From a marine actinobacterium MedAcidi-G2B (lineage in GTDB: Bacteria > Actinomycetota > Acidimicrobiia > Acidimicrobiales > MedAcidi-G1): a DNA stretch of 43,075 nt. A program made the translations under genes and the position numbers. Under the pieces are notes generated by a model, which was not told the origin of the DNA, searched no databases, and worked only from the letters and a program-made list of their open reading frames with translations. Below, in pieces: positions 1 to 6,714 of this stretch. Each line of letters begins with the position of its first letter. Position 1 is the first letter of the stretch. The stretch spans positions 1 to 43,075 of the forward strand of contig JUEO01000010.1 of the NCBI GenBank assembly GCA_000817115.1, in the 5' to 3' direction.

Positions 1-105
1 GGTGATGAAGGACCTGAAGAGCCATCTCCACAACTATTCGCCGCGTTATTGGGCAGCATGGAACCTTGTGGAATCGAAATAGATAATATGTTCAGTTCTG
101 ACTGA
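1..105 (+). CDS. C-terminal end of an unidentified protein (partial at window edge)
   Basis: Frame 1 is open from the first base to a TGA at 103-105 and gives 34 residues ending IEIDNMFSSD. Composition is acidic and looks coding (GDEGPEEPSPQLFAALLGSM at the start). I do not recognise the family; no catalytic motif is visible in so short a tail. The stop lies only 5 bases before a tRNA 3'-end fragment at 111-140, so the gene ends almost inside a potential attachment site. An integrase would fit that position, but the visible residues do not resemble the usual tyrosine-recombinase C-terminus, so I make no claim. Confidence 0.5.
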   Translation, partial: GDEGPEEPSPQLFAALLGSMEPCGIEIDNMFSSD

Positions 106-110
106 TGTGA

Positions 111-140
111 TCGGAGGTTCAAATCCTCTCATCCCGACCA
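111..140 (+). repeat. tRNA 3'-end fragment, copy 1 (T arm, acceptor strand, CCA)
   Basis: The stretch reads as the 3' part of a tRNA: a T stem GGAGG/CCTCT around the loop TTCAAAT, the acceptor strand CATCCCG, discriminator A and an encoded CCA at 138-140. Its ending resembles actinobacterial tRNA-Pro. The matching 5' acceptor strand CGGGATG and any D or anticodon arm are absent upstream, so this is not an intact tRNA. The first 28 bases (111-138) recur exactly at 975-1002, and the next 14 bases are also similar. Duplicated tRNA 3' ends are a typical footprint of site-specific integration. Confidence 0.75.
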
Positions 141-212
141 ACACTCACCTTAATAAGACGAGATGACTTTTTCATTTGATTGTTTTACATAATCTATGGA
201 AAAGTATTAATT

Positions 213-926
213 ATGAAAAAAATTACCTCTCGTGAACAGTTCATTAAGATCGCTATCAGTTGCCTGGTACTGGCTTTATTTCTAAGCAGTTGTTCTAGCG
301 AAGAAGCGACTACTACATCTACTGATTTTGAAACGAAGTCGCTGGAATCTGAAGCCGCACTAGCTGAATCTGAAGCCGCACTAGCTGAATCTGAAGCCGC
401 GCTAGCTGAATCTGAAGCCGCGCTAGCTGAATCTGAAGCCGCGCTAGCTGAACTATCTACAACGTCCACTACCGATCCACTGCGAGAAGAAAGGTATTGC
501 GGTTTCATTTCTGATTGGTTAGAAGAAGCCCTTTTGAACGCCGAAGATTTGGAAGATTCTTTCTGGGCATGGAAAGGCAAAGATGATCTCACTGAGACTG
601 AAACAACGATGTACCATAATGCATTAGAAATGAGCAATCATGCTTTCCATTTCGCTCCAACTTTGGATATTGCCTATTACTGGGACTGGTACCGTATTGC
701 ACAAAGAGAAGCACGAGGATTAATGGAATTAGAAGATGGGGTTTCTGCTCATCAACAGGGTCCGCTCTCGAATGCTTCGATGTATTCAGAACTCCTTGAT
801 GAAAATATTAAAGATGTCTGCGATTTAGTAGTTCCTGATTCAGGAGATCTGCTCAGCACAGATATCGAATTTAGAGGTTTTAACAGTATTCTCGATCCTG
901 TTTTGACAGGCATTCCTCAAATGTGA
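213..926 (+). CDS. Exported lipoprotein with heptad repeat, function unknown
   Basis: A 237-residue product from ATG 213 (MKKITSREQF). An in-frame start at 180 is possible but would put extra residues in front of a normal signal peptide. The N-terminus has basic residues, a hydrophobic stretch and the lipobox LSSC, so it should be lipid-anchored and exported. After a Thr/Ser spacer come five ESEAALA units in a row, predicted to form a short helical or coiled-coil stalk, then a second Thr/Ser spacer and a mostly acidic globular part rich in Trp, Tyr and Leu. I recognise no enzymatic motif. The gene sits alone between two tRNA 3'-end fragments, which suggests it arrived as cargo or was trapped between integration events. 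No clear Shine-Dalgarno site is visible. Confidence 0.75.
   Translation: MKKITSREQFIKIAISCLVLALFLSSCSSEEATTTSTDFETKSLESEAALAESEAALAESEAALAESEAALAESEAALAELSTTSTTDPLREERYCGFISDWLEEALLNAEDLEDSFWAWKGKDDLTETETTMYHNALEMSNHAFHFAPTLDIAYYWDWYRIAQREARGLMELEDGVSAHQQGPLSNASMYSELLDENIKDVCDLVVPDSGDLLSTDIEFRGFNSILDPVLTGIPQM
345..449 (+). repeat. Five tandem 21-bp units inside the lipoprotein gene
   Basis: Five consecutive 21-base units encode ESEAALA. Units 1 and 2 carry GCAC and units 3 to 5 GCGC at the same place, and are otherwise identical at the DNA level. Near-perfect nucleotide identity implies recent expansion by slippage, so copy number probably varies between strains. Because 21 is a multiple of three, unit gain or loss keeps the frame and changes stalk length by one helical heptad. 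Confidence 0.9.
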
Positions 927-974
927 GATTTATTAGGAGTAACGTAGGACTTCAAAGTAAGTCCGACAAGGGGG

Positions 975-1002
975 TCGGAGGTTCAAATCCTCTCATCCCG
1001 AC
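975..1002 (+). repeat. tRNA 3'-end fragment, copy 2
   Basis: Exact second copy of the 28 bases at 111-138 (T arm plus acceptor strand), here followed by AAAC rather than the encoded CCA, so the 3' terminus has diverged by one base. Directly upstream are two small inverted repeats: GGACTT/AAGTCC at 947-952 and 959-964, and CCGAC/GTCGG around 963-978. These look vaguely tRNA-like, but the loop sizes are wrong and no 5' acceptor strand is present. I interpret this as the distal end of a small insert carrying the lipoprotein gene. Confidence 0.75.
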
Positions 1003-1038
1003 AAACGCTTACCTAAGGGAACTTAAGGAGCAATGAGT

Positions 1039-1869
1039 ATGAAGCACTTAATTGGCGACATTGACTTCGGCGAAGGGCCACGCTGGCATAACGGGCGTCT
1101 TTGGTATTCGGACTTTCACCAAAAAACGGTTTATTCTGTCGATCTCGATGGTGAAAGAAACGTTGAGTTCACACTGGATGATCAGCCTTCTGGGCTTGGC
1201 TGGATGCCTGACGGCTCTCTGCTTGTTATCTCAATGATTAACCGTCAGGTCCTACGTGTTGACTCTGACGGCACCTCTATTCATGCTGATCTATCAAAAT
1301 TAGCCACTTGGCACTGTAACGACATGGTTGTTAGCTCTAGTGGCCACGCTTATGTTGGAAATTTTGGTTTTGATCTTGACGGGCAAGCTGAGTTTTGTAA
1401 AACCGTGATAATTCATGTGACACCAGAAGGAGATGCTTCGATAGTTGCTGACGGTTTGTCGTTTCCTAATGGCTCAGTAATCACACCGGACGAGAAAACT
1501 TTAATTGTTGGTGAGACTTTCGGCGGTTGCTATACATCTTTTTCTATACATGAGGATGGTTCTCTTTCTGAGCCTTCCTTATGGGCCGAAGTTCAAGGAA
1601 TGTTTCCTGATGGATGCACTATGGATTCTGAAGAGACGATCTGGTTTGCCGATGCTTCAACACCACGTGTTGTACGCGTTGCTAAAGGTGGAAAAATTCT
1701 TGAGGAGGTAGAAACCCCTCAGGTTCCGTTCGCCTGCATGCTGGGTGGTGAGGATGGGAAAACTCTGTTTATTTTGACGGCTGATTCCTCAGGTCCTAAC
1801 CAAGCTGGTTCCGGGAGCGGCAATATCTGGATGCATGCAGTCGACACGCCACATGCAGGCCTACCCTAA
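1039..1869 (+). CDS. SMP-30/gluconolactonase (LRE) family beta-propeller hydrolase
   Basis: A 276-residue protein with the SMP-30 pattern: early GEGPRW carrying the metal-ligand Glu, HCNDMVV, a central SFPNGSVITPDEKTL, and the late PDGCTMDSEETIW. Family members are six-bladed propellers that hydrolyse lactones or related esters in a metal-dependent way. I chose ATG 1039 because AAGGAG at 1025-1030 is 8 bases away; ATG 1033 would leave only 2. It starts just after the tRNA fragment and ends 3 bases from the convergent TetR gene. The substrate cannot be told from sequence; a sugar lactone is the common case, but many actinobacterial homologues are uncharacterised. Confidence 0.85.
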   Translation: MKHLIGDIDFGEGPRWHNGRLWYSDFHQKTVYSVDLDGERNVEFTLDDQPSGLGWMPDGSLLVISMINRQVLRVDSDGTSIHADLSKLATWHCNDMVVSSSGHAYVGNFGFDLDGQAEFCKTVIIHVTPEGDASIVADGLSFPNGSVITPDEKTLIVGETFGGCYTSFSIHEDGSLSEPSLWAEVQGMFPDGCTMDSEETIWFADASTPRVVRVAKGGKILEEVETPQVPFACMLGGEDGKTLFILTADSSGPNQAGSGSGNIWMHAVDTPHAGLP

Positions 1870-1872
1870 GTT

Positions 1873-2481
1873 CTAACTCAAAGCTTTGACTGCCATTTCA
1901 GCTGACTGTGCGAATTGTTTTTTGTATTCTTCATCGCTGATACCGAGGAGAGCCCAATAGTGGTTGAGTCCCCTAGCTATAACAGCTGTCATTTGAGCTA
2001 ACTCTTGAGGTGAAGCCGACAATTCTTCGTCTTTTGCCGCTCTTTCAAAAAGAGATTCTAATTCCACGGCGGGATCTGGGAGCCAACCACCTTTTGCTGC
2101 TGCATAATTTCCGTAAGAAAACATTGCATGTGAAAGATTCCGATGACTCACAAAAGTTTCACAAAGGCCTCTTAATGATTCCTCAAGGATTTGCATTCCT
2201 TTAGCTTTATCTATTTTTTCTTGATTTAATTCAAATCCTTCGCTCCTTATACGCATTGCAACTTCTTCAAATATTGCAGGCAACGCATCCGGAAAATGGT
2301 TATAAATACTAGGTACTGAGCAGTCTGCTTCATCTGCGATCAACGGAATAGTCACGTCTGTAAAAATCTTCGAATCTAGAAGTCGGACCGTTGCTTCCAA
2401 TATCGATTCATGCACTGCAAAGTGCCGTTCCCCTCCTCTTTGTTGGCGCAGATCAATGCTTTTCTCAATAGGTTCTTTCAT
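1873..2481 (-). CDS. TetR-family transcriptional regulator (first of pair, distal)
   Basis: A 202-residue protein with an N-terminal TetR helix-turn-helix: ESILEATVRLLDSKIFTDVTIPLIADEADCSVPSIYNHFPD. The C-terminal ligand-binding half is helical and divergent. It is the distal member of a two-gene unit with the regulator at 2492-3094 (10-base gap), and an AGGA about 8 bases before ATG 2481 serves as ribosome site. The two proteins share the layout SVPxIYNHFPDxL, so they are probably paralogues from a local duplication. The ligand is unknown. Confidence 0.88.
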   Translation of the reverse strand: MKEPIEKSIDLRQQRGGERHFAVHESILEATVRLLDSKIFTDVTIPLIADEADCSVPSIYNHFPDALPAIFEEVAMRIRSEGFELNQEKIDKAKGMQILEESLRGLCETFVSHRNLSHAMFSYGNYAAAKGGWLPDPAVELESLFERAAKDEELSASPQELAQMTAVIARGLNHYWALLGISDEEYKKQFAQSAEMAVKALS

Positions 2482-2491
2482 CTTGATGTTC

Positions 2492-3094
2492 CTAAGTCGT
2501 TACTATCTTCACTGATCTATTGAAAGACTCAGAAATATGTTCAAAGAATTCTTTGTCTGTGAGGTAACCAAGAATCCAGGTACCAACTGCCCCACGACAA
2601 ATGAGCGCCATAATGGAATACAGTTCTTCTGAAGAAATTGGAAGTCCAAGCTCTTCTGTAGCTTCTAAAACAGCAGGACGTAACTGCTTCAAGGTATCAG
2701 AGTCCCATTTTCCAGCGGCTGCAGCTTGTGGAGCATAGGCATAGATTGCGGTAGCAACATTCTTATTATTGAGAATTGTTTCAGCGAACCCTTCTAAAAG
2801 AAAGTGCAGGTAGTCACGGCTTTTTAAGTTTCCTCTTTCGTTTAGTTCTAAAGAATGAGCATTATATGATTCTTCTACTGTGAAGAAAGTTACTTCTAGA
2901 TAAATGTCTTTAAGGCCATCAGGAAAATGATTGTAAATAGTTGGAACTGAACATTTTGCATGTTGAGATATCATCGGAATTGTTAGATCAATGAACTCTG
3001 TGGCTTGAAGAAGTTCTCGTGCGGCTACAAGAATCTTTGAATGCATCACTGAGTAGGTTTGCGCTGCTCTAAGTTTCCGTCCATCTAGTGTCAT
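2492..3094 (-). CDS. TetR-family transcriptional regulator (second of pair, proximal)
   Basis: A 200-residue protein with a TetR DNA-binding domain at about residues 15-62 (SKILVAARELLQATEFIDLTIPMISQHAKCSVPTIYNHFPDGL) and an all-helical C-terminal region. It is divergent from the thioesterase gene starting at 3187, with 92 bases between; the shared region holds a perfect inverted repeat at 3110-3130. TetR proteins commonly repress divergent neighbours and themselves, so control of the thioesterase and of this tetR pair is the natural guess. An acyl-CoA or fatty-acid ligand would fit the thioesterase but is inference. Confidence 0.88.
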   Translation of the reverse strand: MTLDGRKLRAAQTYSVMHSKILVAARELLQATEFIDLTIPMISQHAKCSVPTIYNHFPDGLKDIYLEVTFFTVEESYNAHSLELNERGNLKSRDYLHFLLEGFAETILNNKNVATAIYAYAPQAAAAGKWDSDTLKQLRPAVLEATEELGLPISSEELYSIMALICRGAVGTWILGYLTDKEFFEHISESFNRSVKIVTT

Positions 3095-3109
3095 TTAATT
3101 TCTTTCTTA

Positions 3110-3130
3110 ATTTTAAACTAGCATTAAAAT
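3110..3130. promoter_or_regulatory. Candidate TetR operator (7-7-7 inverted repeat)
   Basis: ATTTTAA at 3110-3116 and TTAAAAT at 3124-3130 are perfect inverted arms separated by ACTAGCA. It lies 15 bases upstream of the proximal tetR start and about 45 bases upstream of the thioesterase -10 box. The position suits autoregulation. A+T-rich palindromes arise easily by chance, so confidence is modest. Confidence 0.35.
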
Positions 3131-3174
3131 CTATTTTCATCATTTCCCAAAGAGAAAAAAATCAGTAGAAAGGG

Positions 3175-3180
3175 TACGGT
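3175..3180 (+). promoter_or_regulatory. Candidate -10 box, leaderless start of thioesterase gene
   Basis: TACGGT matches the actinobacterial TANNNT -10 pattern and is followed by exactly six bases before GTG 3187. Transcription starting at the GTG itself would give a leaderless mRNA; no ribosome site is visible. Confidence 0.4.
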
Positions 3181-3186
3181 TTCACT

Positions 3187-3645
3187 GTGCAAGATTTTCC
3201 TCAGGACTTAAAAGATGAGCTGAATCAAATCTTCTTGAGCGACCCAACTGCCAAGTCAATGGGCGTTACTAGTTTTGATTGGGCTCCTGGCGAAGCTTCT
3301 GTGAGAAGCACGTTGACAGAAAATTTCACAAATTTTCTTGGCGTTGGGCATGGCGGTTTTCTTTTCACACTTGGTGACATCGCTTTATCTTTTGCTTCAA
3401 ATAGTTACGGAAGAAAATCTTTAGCCATGAAAGTAGACGTCACTTACCATCGCGGAGTACAAGTTGGAGACGAAGTTGTCGCCTCTGCTACAGAGGTGAG
3501 TCGATCTCGACGTTTCGCAAGTTATCAGATCGAATTACATGTTGGCGATGAATTAGTTGCTTCTGCTACGGGTCTTACTTTCCGCACTGAAGACTGGCAT
3601 CTCGGGGAAGAAACTTGGCCTGAAGATTGGAAAAAAACGTACTGA
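3187..3645 (+). CDS. PaaI-type hotdog-fold thioesterase
   Basis: A 152-residue single hotdog domain. The diagnostic segment NFLGVGHGGFLFTLGDIALS contains the HGG loop and the Asp of the PaaI/4-hydroxybenzoyl-CoA thioesterase group; the strands VDVTYHRGVQVGDEVVASATEV and YQIELHVGDELVASATG complete the fold. Such enzymes hydrolyse acyl-CoA thioesters, often aryl- or phenylacetyl-CoA derivatives, in the cytoplasm. The start is GTG 3187. It faces the FadH-like reductase with 10 bases between stop codons, and two TetR regulators lie upstream in divergence. Substrate unknown. Confidence 0.88.
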   Translation: MQDFPQDLKDELNQIFLSDPTAKSMGVTSFDWAPGEASVRSTLTENFTNFLGVGHGGFLFTLGDIALSFASNSYGRKSLAMKVDVTYHRGVQVGDEVVASATEVSRSRRFASYQIELHVGDELVASATGLTFRTEDWHLGEETWPEDWKKTY

Positions 3646-3655
3646 TCGCCTCACT

Positions 3656-5716
3656 CTAGAGATTTTGACATAGGCGTCGAGCCTCATATATGGCTGCTGC
3701 AATATCCCTACTTGCTACAGAATCCCCTATCCGATACAAGGTGAACCCATTTTTTGTTCCCGGCTGAGCTTTTCCAATTCGTAAAGCTTCTAAATCAGTC
3801 ACTCCATCGTTAACTGAACTTTCACGTAGTTCTTTGAAAAGTTCATCATTGGGGGAGCTCCCATTTTCTACCACTACTAAATGTGTGTTTCGATGAATTG
3901 TTGTTGACGTATATTCATTCCGGAAGACTGCTTGAATTTTCGTTTCATCGCGTTTTACCTCTATGAGTCGATGATCCGGAGTTAATTTCACTCCCAGTGC
4001 ATAAAGCATTTCAAGATAAGCCGGACCAGTTGTAGCGGAAAGATCATGGCCAATCAGACGATCTGGAGTAACGATTTCTATATCTTTCGCGCCATGTGAT
4101 TGAAGATATTCAGCTACAGAAAGTGCCCTTTCTGAACCATGATCATCAAATATTAAAACACTTTCCGGAATCTTTACCTCTCCTGATAAGACCTCAGAGG
4201 TAGTGGCAACAAGATCTTCTCCCCCGTTTAGTAGAGGCTTCTCTGGCCATCCTCCAGTCGCAGTAATCACCACATCAGGTTTTTCAGAAAGAATTTTTTC
4301 CGTTTCAGCGACTGTATTGAGTCTTAATTCAACTCCAAGTAATTGAATCTCTGACGTCAGCCATTGAGTAATTCCTAAAAGTTCAGATTGACGTTCACTC
4401 GCCCGAGCAGCTAAAACTACCTGCCCTCCCGCTTGGCTTTGTGCTTCTAGCAAAAGCACATCATGCCCTCGTTCTGCACAAACTCTTGCCGATTCAAGTC
4501 CTGCTGGACCAGCGCCAACAATTACGATTTTTTTACTCTTATCTTTCACCTTTGATACCAATTGAGGAACAAATGTTTCTCGCCCAGTTGAAGGGTTTTG
4601 GATACACGCTGCATCTAGACCTTGATGAAGTCGATTGATACATAATGAAGCTCCAACACACGTTCGGATTCTTTCTTCCTTTCCCTCTTTTATTTTTTTC
4701 ACTATGTGCGGGTCAGCCATATGCGCCCGAGTCATACCGATCAGATCAACTGAAGCGCTTTCTATTGCGTAACGGGCAGAAGAAACATCTGTTATCCGTG
4801 TTGCATGAAGAATTGGAATGTCTACCGTTTCTTTTATTGATGCTGCCAAAGGCAGGTACGGAGCAAGCGGAGTTCCAGAAGGTGGAATCGCTTTTGATAA
4901 TCCTGCTTCAGTAGCCAACGAGGAACTCGCAATATTCATAAAGTCAAGCAACTCACTCTCTGCTAACTTTTGAGCAATTTCTCTACTTTCTTCTGTGCTT
5001 AGGCCCCCTATTTGATCTTCATTGGCGATCATTCGAATCCCTAGCAGCAATTCTGCTCCAACTGCCTCTCGTATGGCTTCTAGAATTTCGAAGGTGAAAC
5101 GAAGGCGGTTGTCAATTGATCCGCCATATTCGTCGGTTCGTTTGTTTACAAGTGGGGTCCAAAACTGATCAAGTAAATGACTTGTGGCACATAGCTCTAT
5201 TCCATCTAGTCCAGATTTTTCTGCACGTTTTCCTGCTGCTACAAAATCAAATATGACTCGCTTTATGTCATGCTTGTCCATTTCCTTCGGCCAGCCCCTG
5301 TGCATTGGCTCACGAATCGAGGAAGGGGCTATGGTCGGTAACCAATCACCATCATTTGAGACGTTACGCCTTCCCATATGCGTTATCTGACACATAATCG
5401 CGGTGCCATGTGAATGTATACGTTCCGTCATTCCTGAGAGGGGTTCTATGATTCGATCTTGCCCGAAATTTAATTGTCCCCATAGAGAAGCAGAGTCCAC
5501 TGAAACATTGCTTGACCCTCCGATCATGGTCAAGCCAATTCCACCTCGTGCTTTCTCTTCGTGGTAGGCGATATATCTTTCTGAAGGTGTTCCATCAGTG
5601 TTGTATCCAGGAGCATGACTGCTTGAGAATATTCGATTAGCCAATTTCACTTTCCCTATTTGGAAAGAGTCAAGTAGAGGATCTAAAGATCCTGTCCTAG
5701 TTTCTTCATCCCCCAT
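3656..5716 (-). CDS. Old Yellow Enzyme/2,4-dienoyl-CoA reductase-type flavoprotein
   Basis: A 686-residue protein of the FadH/trimethylamine-dehydrogenase layout: an FMN TIM barrel at about 10-340 (LANRIFSSSHAPGY, QITHMGRR, LDGIELCATSHLLDQFWTP), an Fe-S segment near 353-372, then an FAD/NAD(P) domain (KIVIVGAGPAGLESARVCAE). Such enzymes reduce enoyl or dienoyl substrates with NAD(P)H, passing electrons through FAD and an Fe-S cluster to FMN. The cluster motif is unusual: CVGASLC followed by a third Cys 12 residues on (C-x5-C-x11-C), whereas the canonical motif has four Cys (C-x2-C-x3-C-x11-C). No Shine-Dalgarno site is seen before ATG 5716; TAGAAA lies at a leaderless-type distance. Substrate unknown. 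Confidence 0.88.
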   Translation of the reverse strand: MGDEETRTGSLDPLLDSFQIGKVKLANRIFSSSHAPGYNTDGTPSERYIAYHEEKARGGIGLTMIGGSSNVSVDSASLWGQLNFGQDRIIEPLSGMTERIHSHGTAIMCQITHMGRRNVSNDGDWLPTIAPSSIREPMHRGWPKEMDKHDIKRVIFDFVAAGKRAEKSGLDGIELCATSHLLDQFWTPLVNKRTDEYGGSIDNRLRFTFEILEAIREAVGAELLLGIRMIANEDQIGGLSTEESREIAQKLAESELLDFMNIASSSLATEAGLSKAIPPSGTPLAPYLPLAASIKETVDIPILHATRITDVSSARYAIESASVDLIGMTRAHMADPHIVKKIKEGKEERIRTCVGASLCINRLHQGLDAACIQNPSTGRETFVPQLVSKVKDKSKKIVIVGAGPAGLESARVCAERGHDVLLLEAQSQAGGQVVLAARASERQSELLGITQWLTSEIQLLGVELRLNTVAETEKILSEKPDVVITATGGWPEKPLLNGGEDLVATTSEVLSGEVKIPESVLIFDDHGSERALSVAEYLQSHGAKDIEIVTPDRLIGHDLSATTGPAYLEMLYALGVKLTPDHRLIEVKRDETKIQAVFRNEYTSTTIHRNTHLVVVENGSSPNDELFKELRESSVNDGVTDLEALRIGKAQPGTKNGFTLYRIGDSVASRDIAAAIYEARRLCQNL

Positions 5717-5778
5717 GACCTGTTTCTACTACTTCTGAATGCAAGCACTCCTATTGGCTGACGCGGGTTAGATACAAC

Positions 5779-5806
5779 TAGAGCCGACCCGTTCGGGTCG
5801 GCTCTA
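5779..5806 (-). terminator. Intrinsic-terminator-like hairpin after tRNA-Glu
   Basis: A perfect 12-bp stem (5779-5790 with 5795-5806) closes the four-base loop GTTC. It begins 6 bases past the tRNA-Glu 3' end and about 60 bases before the reductase start, so it should end tRNA transcription on the minus strand. The U tract behind it is weak (GUUGUAU). It is the only strong G+C-rich hairpin I found outside genes. Confidence 0.75.
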
Positions 5807-5812
5807 ACTTTG

Positions 5813-5885
5813 CACCCCGTACGGGATTTGAACCCGTGCTACCAGAATGAGAATCTGGCGTCCTAGGCCGCTAGACGAACGGGGC
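5813..5885 (-). tRNA. tRNA-Glu (anticodon CTC)
   Basis: A complete 73-base cloverleaf on the minus strand: acceptor GCCCCGT with ACGGGGT (one G-U pair at the first position), anticodon stem CCAGA/TCTGG around TTCTCAT giving anticodon CTC, T stem ACGGG/CCCGT around TTCAAAT, discriminator G. CCA is not encoded. It follows tRNA-Gln in the same direction and lies downstream of gltX, whose enzyme charges it. Confidence 0.95.
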
Positions 5886-5894
5886 TTAACCAAT

Positions 5895-5914
5895 ACAAAG
5901 AAAGGTTTCTTTGT
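5895..5914. repeat. Perfect 9-bp inverted repeat between the two tRNA genes
   Basis: ACAAAGAAA at 5895-5903 and TTTCTTTGT at 5906-5914 form a hairpin with GG at the tip, in the 69-base spacer between tRNA-Gln and tRNA-Glu. It lacks a following U run, so an RNA-processing stem in the joint precursor is more likely than a terminator. Confidence 0.45.
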
Positions 5915-5954
5915 AGATCTTCATCTTAGCGACAGTGTTTCTTGCCGCCTCTTG

Positions 5955-6026
5955 CTCGGAGGAGAGGACTCGAACCCCTAATAACTGGACCAGAACCAGT
6001 TGTGTTGCCAATTACACCACCTCCGA
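5955..6026 (-). tRNA. tRNA-Gln (anticodon CTG)
   Basis: A complete 72-base cloverleaf on the minus strand: acceptor TCGGAGG/CCTCCGA, D arm GTGT...ACAC, anticodon stem ACTGG/CCAGT around TTCTGGT giving anticodon CTG, T loop TTCGAGT, discriminator G, no encoded CCA. No glutaminyl-tRNA synthetase is in the window. In most actinobacteria this tRNA is first charged with Glu by GltX and then amidated by GatCAB, which makes its position beside gltX sensible. Confidence 0.95.
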
Positions 6027-6081
6027 AAATCACCTTGAAGGCTCAGTAAGCGTAACGTATATCTCCCACTAGCCACCACCA

Positions 6082-6705
6082 TTACCTAGCATCTAGACGG
6101 CGGTAACCAAAAATGCGCCCCAATCCGGCTGCGACAGTTTCCCTCATGAGATGACTAAAACCCGCTTTCCCTGAAGTTGGAGCAACAGTGGCTTCTAGGC
6201 CGACTTCATCAGATATCTGACGAAGTCGGAAAGTGTGATACGAATCAGAAACAAGAACAACGGTTTCTATGCCGAATCGGAAGGCTTGACGAGAAGTGGC
6301 CGCAAGTTCTTCATAGGTGCTTGAACCGTCGACAATGACGATCAAATGTTCATCAGGAACGCCTTTTTCGCGCAAATAGTCATAGCCGGCTTTTCCTTGA
6401 GTGAATAGATCTCCTGGTTGGTTGGATCCAGTAGTAACAATCATCTGCACCAATCCTTGTTCGTAGAGTTCATAGGCCTGATCAAGTCGTGCAGCCAGAA
6501 CTGGTGAAGGTTCTCCGTTGTATTGTGCTGCTCCTAGAACTACTGCTGCATCAGCACCTTGTGATGAGTCGTCCGAGCCGGAAGCCATCCAAACCTGGAG
6601 GTACGTGATCCCAAAATAAATAAGACTTATAGCGATAAACCAAACAAGTACGATCGGCGTCCACCTCAAACTCCACTTGAGTGCCTTAATTAAGACAAGT
6701 GGCAT
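6082..6705 (-). CDS. SanA/YdcF-type DUF218 membrane-anchored protein
   Basis: A 207-residue protein with one N-terminal membrane segment (about residues 12-35) and the DUF218 core: GADAAVVLGAAQYNGEPSPVLAARLDQAYELY, then VTTGSN, then VVLVSDSYHTFRLRQI. Family members (SanA, ElyC, YdcF) are envelope proteins linked to peptidoglycan or lipid-carrier metabolism; the catalytic role is poorly defined. ATG 6705 has AGGAG seven bases upstream. It follows gltX by 9 bases and precedes the tRNAs, so it is probably cotranscribed with gltX. Confidence 0.85.
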   Translation of the reverse strand: MPLVLIKALKWSLRWTPIVLVWFIAISLIYFGITYLQVWMASGSDDSSQGADAAVVLGAAQYNGEPSPVLAARLDQAYELYEQGLVQMIVTTGSNQPGDLFTQGKAGYDYLREKGVPDEHLIVIVDGSSTYEELAATSRQAFRFGIETVVLVSDSYHTFRLRQISDEVGLEATVAPTSGKAGFSHLMRETVAAGLGRIFGYRRLDAR

Positions 6706-6714
6706 GAGAATCTC

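Noticed and set aside
61-140. Complete tRNA gene ending at 140
   Set aside because: No CGGGATG acceptor strand and no valid D or anticodon arms upstream; only the 3' part is present.
345-449. Possible CRISPR array
   Set aside because: Units are contiguous with no spacers and encode a peptide repeat.
194-637. 147-codon minus-strand frame rich in Ser/Ala repeats
   Set aside because: It is the antisense shadow of the 21-bp array in the lipoprotein gene and has no credible start site.
918-1002. Class II tRNA with long variable arm ending at 1002
   Set aside because: The hairpins at 947-964 and 963-978 give the wrong loop sizes, the 5' acceptor strand is missing, and the span enters the lipoprotein gene.
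1878-1889. Palindrome TCAAAGCTTTGA as a bidirectional terminator or operator
   Set aside because: It is inside the coding end of the TetR gene, has no U tract and is short enough to be chance.
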